NCBI RefSeq assembly: GCF_003515065.1 | Contig: NZ_QXGH01000017.1 | Span: 124,001 to 188,000, forward strand | From: Nocardioides immobilis | Lineage (GTDB): Bacteria; Actinomycetota; Actinomycetes; Propionibacteriales; Nocardioidaceae | Direction: 5' to 3' | Length of the DNA stretch: 64,000 bases | Shown: positions 41,977 to 50,193 of the stretch, piece after piece | How positions within the stretch are numbered: the first letter of the stretch is position 1 | Layout: every line of letters begins with the position of its first letter | The notes under the pieces: model-generated | The model's database searches: none | What the model was told of the DNA's origin: nothing | Seen by the model: the letters and a program-made list of their open reading frames with translations, nothing else | Made by a program: the position numbers and the translations under genes

Positions 41977-43349
41977 CCGACCAGCTCACGACGCCGACGC
42001 CGGCGCCCGAGAGCCCCCAGCCGCCCTCGGTGCGGCGGCTGCCGCGCGCGCTCTCGCCGTTCCGGCACGTCGCCTACCGCCGGCTCGGGTCCGCGCTGGT
42101 GCTCGGCACGTTCGCCGGCGGTGTGTGGGTCGTCGCCCTGGTGTGGGAGGTCATCCGGATCGGCGGCGGCGCGAGCCAGCTGTCCGTGGTGTCGACCGCG
42201 GGCGCCGTCGGCGTACTCCTCCCCGCCCTGCTGGGTGGCGTAGTGGCGGACCGGGTCCCGCAGAAGCTGATCCTGCTCGCCGTGGCCGGCCTCGAGCTCA
42301 CCGGCATGGCGATCGTCGCGCTGCTGTCGTGGACCGACCAGACCCAGGTGTGGCACCTCGCGGTCGTGTCGTTCGCGACCGGCATGGGGCTGGCGTTCTA
42401 CTACCCGGCCTACTCCGCGTGGCTGCCGGCGCTGGTGCCCGAAGAGGACCTGATGGCGGTCAACGGCTTCGAGGGCATGGTCCGGCCGACGGTCGGCCAG
42501 GCGCTCGGTCCCGGCCTCGCCGGCGTGGTGGTCGGAGCCGTCTCGACGTCGGCCGCGCTCGGCCTGGCGGCCGGCTTCCACCTGGCCGGGCTGCTGGTGC
42601 TCGCGACGGTGCCGTTGACCGCCGTACGACGTGAGCGCGCCGACGACGAGACGGCAGCCGACGCCCACCCGATCGCGACCGCGCTGTCCGACATGCGCGA
42701 GGGCTGGGTCTACATGGTGCGGACGCCCTGGTTGCTCGCCACGCTGCTGTTCGCCTCGATCATGATCCTGGCGATGATGGGCCCGTTCGAGGTCCTGATC
42801 CCGTTCCTGATCAAGGACAAGCTGGGCGGTGGCCCGGGCGACCACGCCGCGGTGATGGCGGCGTTCGGCATCGGCGGCGCCGTCGGCTCGATGGCGATGG
42901 CGTCGATGCGGATGCCCCGGCGCTACCTGACCTGGATGAACCTGATGTGGGGCGTCGGCGCCCTGCCGCTCCTGGTGATGGGCTTCGCGACCGAGGTGTG
43001 GATGGTCGCCGTGGCGGGCTTCTTCCTGGGCGCGTTCTTCTCGGCGCCGATGGTGATCTGGGGGACGCTGCTCCAGCGCCGCGTGCCGCCCCACCTGCTC
43101 GGCCGGGTGGCCTCGCTGGACTTCTTCGTGTCGGTCAGCCTGATGCCGGTGTCGATGGCGATGGCCGGCCCGGTGTCGGAGTGGCTCGGCCTGCGCACCA
43201 CGTTCGCGATCGCCGCGATCGTGCCCGGCGTCGCCGCGGCCCTCGCGATCTGGCTGGCCAAGCTGCCGGCCGACGAGCTCGCCCACCCGTTGCGGGACGA
43301 GCCGGAGCCGGAGCCGACGCCGGAGCCGGAGCCGACGCCGGTCGGCTGA
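41973..43349 (+). CDS. MFS exporter, SoxR-box operon
   Basis: Major facilitator permease of 458 residues with about 12 TM segments. Motif A-like loop is LLGGVVADRVPQKLILLAVA; FATGMGLAFYYPAYSAWLPA and VPEEDLMAVNGFEGMVRPTV mark the MFS_3 exporter group. The C-terminus is a Glu-Pro repeat (EPEPTPEPEPTP). It is coupled to the quinone oxidoreductase gene and hence presumably expressed with it under redox-cycler stress, which suggests export of a redox-active molecule. The substrate is unknown. Confidence 0.9.
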   Translation: MTDQLTTPTPAPESPQPPSVRRLPRALSPFRHVAYRRLGSALVLGTFAGGVWVVALVWEVIRIGGGASQLSVVSTAGAVGVLLPALLGGVVADRVPQKLILLAVAGLELTGMAIVALLSWTDQTQVWHLAVVSFATGMGLAFYYPAYSAWLPALVPEEDLMAVNGFEGMVRPTVGQALGPGLAGVVVGAVSTSAALGLAAGFHLAGLLVLATVPLTAVRRERADDETAADAHPIATALSDMREGWVYMVRTPWLLATLLFASIMILAMMGPFEVLIPFLIKDKLGGGPGDHAAVMAAFGIGGAVGSMAMASMRMPRRYLTWMNLMWGVGALPLLVMGFATEVWMVAVAGFFLGAFFSAPMVIWGTLLQRRVPPHLLGRVASLDFFVSVSLMPVSMAMAGPVSEWLGLRTTFAIAAIVPGVAAALAIWLAKLPADELAHPLRDEPEPEPTPEPEPTPVG

Positions 43350-43374
43350 TGAACCTGCGCGCCGCGCGACCGGC

Positions 43375-44619
43375 TCAGCCCTCCAGATCCGCCAGCACCT
43401 CGGCGTTGTGGCGGTAGCCGTGCACCTCGTAGCCGAGCACCGTGACCCACGGCGCGACGGAGAGGGCGAGCAGGCACCAGGTGACGTCGACGTGGCCGGC
43501 GGCCATGACGACCGGCACCACCAGCGCGACCACGGTGCCGGCGATGAGCAGCAGGTGGAAGGGATCGAGTGACTTGCTGACGACCGCGTAGAAGGCGTAG
43601 AGCGCGATCAGGTAGAACCCGAGCGGCACGGCGACGGTGAGCACGGTGCCGACCTCGTGCAGCTGGGTGTGGCCGTGGCCCTCCAGGTAGTACGCCGCCG
43701 CGTGCAGGCCGGCGCCCACCGCGACGATCGCGCCGAAGAGGGGCATGTGCCCGTAGCCCCAGGCGAAGGAGCGGTCTCTTCGGTGATGCAGGATCTCGCC
43801 GTGCGGGATCACGAAGTAGGTCCACCACATCCCGAACGTCACCGCCGTGCCGGCTGCGGCGAGCACCGCGACCTCGAGGGTCAGCCCGTCCTCGGACAGC
43901 ACGGTGAGGCTCGCCATCGTGCCGATCATCCCCTCGCCCAGCGCGATGATGACCATCAGGCCGTAGCGCTCCGCGACGTGGTGGGCGTGCCAGGGCGTGC
44001 CGCCGTACTTGCGCTCGGCGACGAACGGACCTCCGGTCTCGATGAGCAGAGGCACGCACATGACGAGGAAGGTCGTCGTGACGGGCAGGTCGACGACGGC
44101 CAGCACGCACCACATCGCCTGCGACACCAGGATGCTGACGATGTAGACCCCGTGCACCGTGCGGCGGTCGGGGTCGTGCCGGTTGGCCCGCCACCACTGG
44201 AAGAGCATGGCGACCCGCATCACGACGTAGCCCCACACCATGACGTCGTTGTCGAGGGTGTCGCCCTCGTAGATCGACGTGAACATCTTCGGCAGGCCGA
44301 GCGCGAAGACCAGGACGCCGACCATCTGCACCATCGTGGTCAGCCGGTAGAGCCAGTCGTCGGTGTCGTACGCCGACGCGAACCAGGTGAAGTTGATCCA
44401 GGCCCACGAGATGCCGAAGGTCGCGAACGCGAAACCGATGATCCCGGCGACGATGTGGTCCTCGACGAGTGCGTGCGACAGCTCGTACGCCGCGGTGCCG
44501 AACGCGACCACGAAGGTCAGGTCGAAGAGCAGCTCGAGCGTGGTCGCGGCTCGGTGCGGCTCGTGCGGATCGCGTCCGCGCATCTGCCGGGTGCGGTGGC
44601 GCAGGGTGGCGTCAGACAT
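43375..44619 (-). CDS. Low-temperature requirement protein A (LtrA) family membrane protein
   Basis: Integral membrane protein of 414 residues with about ten segments. The family signature is TLELLFDLTFVVAFGTAAYE, followed by ISWAWINFTWFASAYDTDDW and, in the second half, HVAERYGLMVIIALGEGMIG. LtrA was named from a Listeria cold-growth mutant; the molecular function is not settled. The gene stands alone, convergent with the MFS exporter gene. Confidence 0.92.
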   Translation of the reverse strand: MSDATLRHRTRQMRGRDPHEPHRAATTLELLFDLTFVVAFGTAAYELSHALVEDHIVAGIIGFAFATFGISWAWINFTWFASAYDTDDWLYRLTTMVQMVGVLVFALGLPKMFTSIYEGDTLDNDVMVWGYVVMRVAMLFQWWRANRHDPDRRTVHGVYIVSILVSQAMWCVLAVVDLPVTTTFLVMCVPLLIETGGPFVAERKYGGTPWHAHHVAERYGLMVIIALGEGMIGTMASLTVLSEDGLTLEVAVLAAAGTAVTFGMWWTYFVIPHGEILHHRRDRSFAWGYGHMPLFGAIVAVGAGLHAAAYYLEGHGHTQLHEVGTVLTVAVPLGFYLIALYAFYAVVSKSLDPFHLLLIAGTVVALVVPVVMAAGHVDVTWCLLALSVAPWVTVLGYEVHGYRHNAEVLADLEG

Positions 44620-44629
44620 GCCGGGGAGT

Positions 44630-45217
44630 CTAGGAGGAGTACGACGCCCGTCTGCCGAGCAGCGCGAGCAGCCGCCGCTCGGGGCCGGCGTCGGCGGGTA
44701 CCGGCACCGGGGGCCCGAACTCGCCGTCGTGCTCGAGCGCGAGGGCCAGCGCTGTCGGCATCAGCGCCTCGGCCAGCGCGTCGGGGACCGGTAGGCCGGC
44801 GCCCGTCGTACGGCCGACGTCCCAGCCGTGGACCGTGATCTCGACCGCTGCCAGCCGGGCGATGGTGCCGACCGGCATCGGCCGGCCACCGACCTCGACG
44901 ACCGGCGTGGTCGCAGCCGCCCACGCGCCCAGCAGGGTGCAGGCCTTGGACCGCAGCGTGTCGAGCCGCGCTTCAAGCGGCGCGGGTGCCGCGCTCCGGA
45001 GGCTGATCGCGCCGCCGGCTCCCTCGGCGAAGGCGTCGAGGGAGTCCTCCATGTGGGCGAGCAGGTCGCCGAGGCGCCAGTGGTTGCACGGCGTTGGGAG
45101 GCAGAGGTGGGCCGGCGTGACGGTGGCGAGCGCGCTCCGGGTGTAGCCGAGGGCGCGCTCCAACAGCTCGACCCCCGGGTCCGGCGAGCTGGGCGGGGGA
45201 CCGGGGAGGGCGGTCAT
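44630..45217 (-). CDS. DinB/mycothiol-dependent isomerase-fold protein (TIGR03086-like)
   Basis: Four-helix-bundle protein of 195 residues. The typical metal-binding pattern is spread over the helices: NHWRLGDLLAHMEDSLDAF (His) and AVEITVHGWDVGRTTG (His in the HxWD motif). The start LLERALGYTRSALATVTPAH matches the TIGR03086/MDMPI group, which uses or protects mycothiol in actinobacteria. The enzymatic role is unknown. ATG 45217 follows the sigma factor stop by four bases, so the two form an operon. Confidence 0.85.
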   Translation of the reverse strand: MTALPGPPPSSPDPGVELLERALGYTRSALATVTPAHLCLPTPCNHWRLGDLLAHMEDSLDAFAEGAGGAISLRSAAPAPLEARLDTLRSKACTLLGAWAAATTPVVEVGGRPMPVGTIARLAAVEITVHGWDVGRTTGAGLPVPDALAEALMPTALALALEHDGEFGPPVPVPADAGPERRLLALLGRRASYSS

Positions 45218-45221
45218 CGGA

Positions 45222-46250
45222 TCAGCCGGTGGGGGCCTGGTCGACGGCGGGGGCGGTGTCGGGCTGCCAGTCGGCCGGCAGCCGGTCCGGCAGGCCGAAC
45301 CGCCGGAAGTGCTCCACGCCGAAGAACGCGGTGACGTGACGGACCTTCGTTCCGGCCACGTCGAGCACCTGCATGTGGAACGGCTCGAAGTGGCCGTCGG
45401 GCTGGCGCATGTAGAGGCCGAACGCCGGCTGGCCGTTGGCAACGGTCGACAGCATCGGCATGTCGTGGACGCCGCCGGGGCACTGGGTCGCGATGAGCCT
45501 GCCGATGTTGTCGGCGCCGCGGTAGTGGTTGAGGAACGGGGGCATGTCCCACGTCGCGTCGTACTGGAGCAGCTGGACGATCCGGTCGATGTCCTTGGCC
45601 CAGAACGCCTCGAGGTAGGCGTTGAGCATCCGGCGCTGGGACTCGTCGAGGTCCTGCTCGACCGTGTCCGGAGTGAGGCCGCGGTCGTCCAGCTGCGCGT
45701 GGGCGCGCTGGAGGGCGGAGTTGACCGCGGCGGTGGTGGTGTCGAGGGCGGTCGCGGTCTCGGCGGCGGACCAGCGCAGCACGTCGCGCAGGATCAGGAC
45801 GGCGCGCTGGCGGGCGGGCAGGTGCTGGAGGGCGGCGACGAAGGCGAGCCGGATGGTGTCGCGCTCGGCGACCTCGACGGCCGCATCGGGGATCGGCTCC
45901 AGCCACGGGATGTCGGCGTCCTGCTCGAGCGCGTCACCGGCGATCGAGTCGGCGGTGCCGAGCCCGGTCGGCAGAGGGCGCCGCGGCCGGCCCTCGAGGT
46001 TCGTGAGGCAGACGTTGGTGGCGATCTTGTAGAGCCAGGTGCGCACCGAGCTGCGGCCCTGGAAGTTCGCCGACGCCTTCCAGGCACGCAGGAACGTCTC
46101 CTGGACCAGGTCCTCGGCCTCGTGCACCGACCCGCTCATGCGGTAGCAGTGCGCCATCAGCTCGCGCTGGTAGCGGCCGGTCAGTGTGTCGAAGTCCGCG
46201 AGCTCGTCGTTCGTCGTCGCCGTGGCCTCGGTCATGGTGCCCGTTCCCAT
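45222..46250 (-). CDS. ECF sigma factor with SnoaL-like C-terminal domain (TIGR02960-like)
   Basis: Sigma factor of about 342 residues. Region 2: RYQRELMAHCYRMSGSVHEA and EDLVQETFLRAWKASANFQG; region 4: LPARQRAVLILRDVLRWSAA and ETATALDTTTAAVNSALQRA. From about residue 200 a SnoaL/NTF2-like domain follows (YLEAFWAKDIDRIVQLLQYD, FLNHYRGADNIGRLIATQCP), which in such factors acts as a built-in control module. ATG 46250 is chosen (GGAGCGA upstream); ATG 46235 is possible. No separate anti-sigma gene is present. It is co-transcribed with the DinB-fold protein. Confidence 0.9.
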   Translation of the reverse strand: MGTGTMTEATATTNDELADFDTLTGRYQRELMAHCYRMSGSVHEAEDLVQETFLRAWKASANFQGRSSVRTWLYKIATNVCLTNLEGRPRRPLPTGLGTADSIAGDALEQDADIPWLEPIPDAAVEVAERDTIRLAFVAALQHLPARQRAVLILRDVLRWSAAETATALDTTTAAVNSALQRAHAQLDDRGLTPDTVEQDLDESQRRMLNAYLEAFWAKDIDRIVQLLQYDATWDMPPFLNHYRGADNIGRLIATQCPGGVHDMPMLSTVANGQPAFGLYMRQPDGHFEPFHMQVLDVAGTKVRHVTAFFGVEHFRRFGLPDRLPADWQPDTAPAVDQAPTG

Positions 46251-46325
46251 CCCTCGCTCCATCCCCTCGTCGAGTCTGCCTGATGAGTGGACAGGGGCCA
46301 ACCGGAAAACTCATCGGCCGACCGC

Positions 46326-46421
46326 GCAGGAACCCCCGGTCGACCGGGGATTCCTGCACTTGTCGGGCAATGCAACGCCCGACAAGCGCCAGTTTCACCG
46401 GTCGACCGGGGATTCCTGCAC
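46326..46421. repeat. Palindrome/direct-repeat element overlapping the glpD 3' end
   Basis: A 32-bp near-perfect palindrome (46326-46357, arms GCAGGAACCCCCGGTC and GACCGGGGATTCCTGC) is followed by hairpin TTGTCGGGC/GCCCGACAA (46360-46368 and 46377-46385). A 24-bp direct repeat of 46336-46359 then returns at 46398-46421, starting CCGGTCGACCGGGG and ending TTCCTGCAC. The second copy encodes the last residues of GlpD (QESPVDR). It looks like a mobile or dispersed repeat rather than a simple terminator. Confidence 0.65.
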
Positions 46422-47957
46422 CAGCTCCAGCGCCCGCTCCGCAGCAGGTACGGCGAGCGCCCGGTCGGCCGGGACCAGCCCGACCCGGGTCCGGCGGTCG
46501 AGGAGGTCGGCGACGTCGGCAGCGCCCTCGTGGGTGACTCCGAAGACCAGCTCCGCGAGGGTCACCGGGATGGACTCGGCGATGGGGGCGAGCAGGTCCT
46601 CGTCGGGCAGGCCGGTCACCGTGCGGGCGGTGTCGAGGACGAGCGCGGCGTCGGTGCCGAAGCGGCGTGCCAGCCGCGCATGGCCGGGTGTCTCGGCGCG
46701 CTCGATGAGCTCGGCCAGCTGCACGCGCGGGGCGGCGCCGGCGAGCGGGAGGGTGGCGGTGACACAGGGTCCGGCGTACAGGCCGGCGTGGGCGACCGCC
46801 GCGTCGACGGCGTCCTCGGCCATCCGGCGGTACGTCGTGAGCTTGCCGCCCACGATCGTCACCACCCCGTCGGGGCTGGTGAGCACGGCGTGCTTGCGGG
46901 AGAGGTCAGCAGTCGCGTCGTCGCCCGTGTCGAGCAGCGGACGGAGACCCGCGAACGCTCCCACCACGTCGCTGCGGCGCAGCGGCCGCGAGAACGATGC
47001 CGCGACCACGTCGAGCAGGAAGCCGATCTCGACCTCGGTCGGCTCGGCGACGTCGGGCACCGGGCCGTCGGCGGGCTCGTCGGTGAGGCCGACGTAGATC
47101 TGGCCGTCCGGCTGCGGCAGCACCAGCACGTAGCGGTTGCGCTCGCCCGGGATCGGCGCGAACACCGCGACGTTGAGACCCGGCAGCACGTCGCCGCGCA
47201 GCACCACGTGCGTGCCGCGGGAGGGACGGAGCCGGATGTCGCCGGCGACGTCGCCCGCCCAGACCCCCGCTGCGTTGATCACGGTCCGGGTCCGCACGGT
47301 GCGGGTCTCGCCGGTGAGCTCGTCGCGCAGCTCCACCGACGTACCCGCCGCCGCGAGGACGCGGGCATGCGTGTGCACGGCAGCACCGCGGGCGGCCGCC
47401 GTACGGGCGATCGTGGTGACCAACCGGGCGTCGTCCTCGAGCTGGCCGTCCCAGCCGAGTACGGCGCCGCGCAGCCCGTCGGCCCGCAGCGTCGGTGCGA
47501 GGCGGCGGGTCTCCGCGGCGGTCAGCCGGCGCGGCTTCGGCAGGGTGTCGGCGCTGGTGCCGGCCGCTCGTCGCAGCAGGTCTCCACCGAACAGCCCGGC
47601 CCGGGTGAGCAGTCCCATCGGGCGGGTGACGCCGGCAGCGAGCGGCACGATCGTCGGGAGCGGACGGGTCAGGTGCGGTGCGGTCGTCTCCATCAGGATG
47701 CCGCGCTCCACCGCGCTCTCGTGGGCGATGCCGACCTGTCCGCTCGCGAGGTAGCGCAACCCGCCGTGCACGAGCTTGGACGAGAACCGGGACGTGCCCC
47801 AGGCGAGGTCGAACGCGTCGACCGCGAGCACGCTGAGACCACGGCTGGCGGCGTCGAGGGCGACGCCTGCGCCGGTCACGCCGAGGCCGACGACGACGAC
47901 GTCGACGGAGTCGGGTACGCCGGACAGGCCGGGGGTGATCGTGCGGGGAGCGTTCAT
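46395..47957 (-). CDS. glpD: Glycerol-3-phosphate dehydrogenase/oxidase
   Basis: FAD-dependent enzyme of 520 residues that oxidises glycerol-3-phosphate to DHAP at the membrane. The FAD fold is VVVVGLGVTGAGVALDAASR; GTSRFSSKLVHGGLRYLASG is the GlpD signature; VINAAGVWAGDVAG and GGKLTTYRRMAEDAVDAAV complete the fold. The C-terminal helical domain ends in EDLLAPIAESIPVTLAELVF and GVTHEGAADVADLLDRRTRV. The last seven residues QESPVDR come from the repeat element. The stop of the upstream TetR gene overlaps its start (47954-47957), so the two are coupled. Confidence 0.93.
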   Translation of the reverse strand: MNAPRTITPGLSGVPDSVDVVVVGLGVTGAGVALDAASRGLSVLAVDAFDLAWGTSRFSSKLVHGGLRYLASGQVGIAHESAVERGILMETTAPHLTRPLPTIVPLAAGVTRPMGLLTRAGLFGGDLLRRAAGTSADTLPKPRRLTAAETRRLAPTLRADGLRGAVLGWDGQLEDDARLVTTIARTAAARGAAVHTHARVLAAAGTSVELRDELTGETRTVRTRTVINAAGVWAGDVAGDIRLRPSRGTHVVLRGDVLPGLNVAVFAPIPGERNRYVLVLPQPDGQIYVGLTDEPADGPVPDVAEPTEVEIGFLLDVVAASFSRPLRRSDVVGAFAGLRPLLDTGDDATADLSRKHAVLTSPDGVVTIVGGKLTTYRRMAEDAVDAAVAHAGLYAGPCVTATLPLAGAAPRVQLAELIERAETPGHARLARRFGTDAALVLDTARTVTGLPDEDLLAPIAESIPVTLAELVFGVTHEGAADVADLLDRRTRVGLVPADRALAVPAAERALELVQESPVDR

Positions 47958-48580
47958 CGGGGGTCACCTTCGGCAGACAGGGCGGGGGTCAGGGTGCGGG
48001 TGACGAGGAGTCGCAGCTCCTCGTCGAGGTCGCCGAGCGCGACCGTGTCGTCGGTCATCGTGTGGGCCGAGAGGACGAAGCCGTGGGACGCCAGCACCAC
48101 CGCGCGAGCGAGGGCCACGGGGTTGCCGTCGCGGACGGTGCCCGTGGCCTGGCCGGCCTCGATCACCGCGGCCAGCAGGCCGAGGATCAGCTCCTGCGAG
48201 CGGCCGCGGCGCGCGAGCAGGTAGGGGAGGATCAGCTCGGGGTCGAGCTCGACGATCCGGACGAACAGCTCGTTGTCACGGAGTACGGCGACCGCGCGCA
48301 GCACGCCGTCCGCGATCTGCCCGGGGGTGGGGCCGGTCTCGTCGTCGTACCCCAGTGTCGGCTGGGTCGACGCCACCAGCTCGCCCCACTCGCGCGTCAT
48401 CAGGTCGCCGAGCAGCTCCTGCATGTCCGACCAGGTGCGGTAGATCGTCATCCGCGAGACCCCGGCCCGACGGGCCACCTCGGTGAGGGTCGTCCGGCGC
48501 CAGCCGACGTCGAGGATGCACGCGCGAGCGGCGTCCAGATAGGCGTCCCGCGACTCGGGGTTGTGACGATGTGACGACAT
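47954..48580 (-). CDS. TetR-family regulator of the glycerolipid cluster
   Basis: Repressor of 208 residues. The HTH reads AARACILDVGWRRTTLTEVA and RRAGVSRMTIYRTWSDMQEL. It is divergent from the alkyl-DHAP-synthase-like flavoprotein gene with 17 bp between the starts, and its stop overlaps glpD, so it probably controls both directions. GTAAC occurs twice in the 17-bp gap (48583-48596 region), a candidate operator. The gap leaves no room for ribosome sites, so one or both transcripts are probably leaderless. A GTG three codons upstream (48589) is possible. Confidence 0.9.
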   Translation of the reverse strand: MSSHRHNPESRDAYLDAARACILDVGWRRTTLTEVARRAGVSRMTIYRTWSDMQELLGDLMTREWGELVASTQPTLGYDDETGPTPGQIADGVLRAVAVLRDNELFVRIVELDPELILPYLLARRGRSQELILGLLAAVIEAGQATGTVRDGNPVALARAVVLASHGFVLSAHTMTDDTVALGDLDEELRLLVTRTLTPALSAEGDPR

Positions 48581-48597
48581 ATGTAACACTGTAACGC

Positions 48598-50193
48598 ATG
48601 ACCGAGATCAAGCACGACCTGCTCCAGCCCGAGATGCCGCCCACGCGGTGGGGCGACCCCGCCCATGCCGGCCCGCTCCCGGAGGCCGTGCGCGACCTCG
48701 TCGGCCTGGTCTTCGAGCTCTCGGACACCCCCGCCGCGGCCGACGTCGCGGTGCCGGCGCCGCAGCTCCCGGCCGAGCTGGTGACGGGGCTGCGCGCGGT
48801 CGTGGGCGAGGAGCACGTCGTGCTCGACGACGCCTCCCGTCGCCAGCGCACCCGCGGCAAGTCGACGCCCGACCTCCTGCGCCAGCGGGCCGGCGACCTC
48901 TCCGACGCCCCCGACGTCGTCGTCCGCCCCGGCGACCACGACGACGTGCAGGCGGTGCTCGACTACGCCCAGCAGCACCGGATCGCGGTCGTCCCGTTCG
49001 GCGGCGGCACCGCGGTGACCGGCGGCCTGGTGGCCGAGCGCGAGGGCTTCGCCGGCGTGATATCCCTCGACCTCGGCCGGATGCGCAGCCTGCTCGCGCT
49101 CGACCCGGTCTCCTCGACCGCGACCCTCGGCCCCGGCCTCCGGGGCCCGGAGGCGGAGGCGCTGCTGGCCGAGCACGGGCTGATGCTCGGTCACTACCCG
49201 CAGAGCTTCGAGTTCGCGACGATCGGCGGCTTCGCGGCCACCCGGTCCAGCGGCCAGTCCAGCGCTGGCTACGGCCGGTTCGACGCGATGGTCGTCGGGC
49301 TGCGCGTCGCCACCCCCCAGGGCGAGGCGAGGCTCGGCGGCACCTCCCCGTCCAACGCCTCCGGCCCCGACCTGCGCGAGCTCTTCCTCGGTTCTGAGGG
49401 CGCGTTCGGCGTCATCACCGAGGTCACCGTGCGGGTCCGGCCTAGACCTGCGGTCAAGGAGTACGAGGGCTGGCAGTGGTCGTCCTTCGCGGCCGGCGCC
49501 GACGCGATGCGCACGCTCGCGCAGTCGGACCTGCTGCCCACGGTCATCCGGCTCTCCGACGAGAACGAGACCGCGATCAACCTGGCCCGGCCGGACGCCA
49601 TCGGCGGCGAAGGCTCGGGGGGCTGCCTGATGATCGTCGGCTACGAGGGCACCCCGGCCGCGGTCGCGGCGAAGAAGGCCGCGGTCACCACCGCCCTCAC
49701 CGGGCTCGGCGGCACCCCCCTTGGGGCCGAGCCGGGTGAGGCGTGGGCGGCGGGCCGGTTCAACGCCCCCTACCTCCGCGACTCGCTCCTCGACGTCGGC
49801 GTCCTCGTCGAGACCCTCGAGACGGTGACCTTCTGGTCCAACCGGGAGCGGCTCTACGCGGCCGTGAAGTCCGCGCTGGAGGAGGCGCTCGGCGAGGGGA
49901 CGATGGTGCTCTGCCACATCTCGCACGTCTACGCGACCGGCTGCTCGCTCTACTTCACGATCGCCGAGGCGGGCGGGGAGGACCGGCTCGAGCGGTGGCT
50001 GAAGGCCAAGGCCGCGGCCAACGACGCGATCGTCGCGGCCGGCGCGTCGATCACCCACCACCACGCGGTCGGCACCGACCACCGCGGGTGGCTCACGCCG
50101 GAGATCGGCGAGGTCGGCGTCGCCGTACTCCGGGCCGTGAAGCGGGAGCTCGACCCGGCCGGGATCCTCAACCCGGGGGTCCTGATCCCGTGA
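48598..50193 (+). CDS. FAD-linked oxidase, alkyl-dihydroxyacetonephosphate-synthase-like
   Basis: Flavoprotein of 531 residues of the PCMH/VAO fold. The FAD pocket is IAVVPFGGGTAVTGGLVAER, and the core block GHYPQSFEFATIGGFAATRS plus SGQSSAGYGRFDAMVVGLRV is that of alkyl-DHAP synthase. The catalytic triple-His motif HHHAVGTDHRGW is also present. Eukaryotic AGPS exchanges the acyl chain of acyl-DHAP for an alcohol to make ether lipids; whether bacterial relatives do this is not settled. The neighbours glpD (DHAP/G3P) and a diacylglycerol-kinase-like gene fit a glycerolipid function. The end overlaps the next gene (GTGA). Confidence 0.9.
   Translation: MTEIKHDLLQPEMPPTRWGDPAHAGPLPEAVRDLVGLVFELSDTPAAADVAVPAPQLPAELVTGLRAVVGEEHVVLDDASRRQRTRGKSTPDLLRQRAGDLSDAPDVVVRPGDHDDVQAVLDYAQQHRIAVVPFGGGTAVTGGLVAEREGFAGVISLDLGRMRSLLALDPVSSTATLGPGLRGPEAEALLAEHGLMLGHYPQSFEFATIGGFAATRSSGQSSAGYGRFDAMVVGLRVATPQGEARLGGTSPSNASGPDLRELFLGSEGAFGVITEVTVRVRPRPAVKEYEGWQWSSFAAGADAMRTLAQSDLLPTVIRLSDENETAINLARPDAIGGEGSGGCLMIVGYEGTPAAVAAKKAAVTTALTGLGGTPLGAEPGEAWAAGRFNAPYLRDSLLDVGVLVETLETVTFWSNRERLYAAVKSALEEALGEGTMVLCHISHVYATGCSLYFTIAEAGGEDRLERWLKAKAAANDAIVAAGASITHHHAVGTDHRGWLTPEIGEVGVAVLRAVKRELDPAGILNPGVLIP

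Noticed and set aside
46336..46421. CRISPR-like direct repeats
   Set aside because: Only two 24-bp copies, no regular spacers and no cas genes; the region is better explained as a palindromic repeat element.
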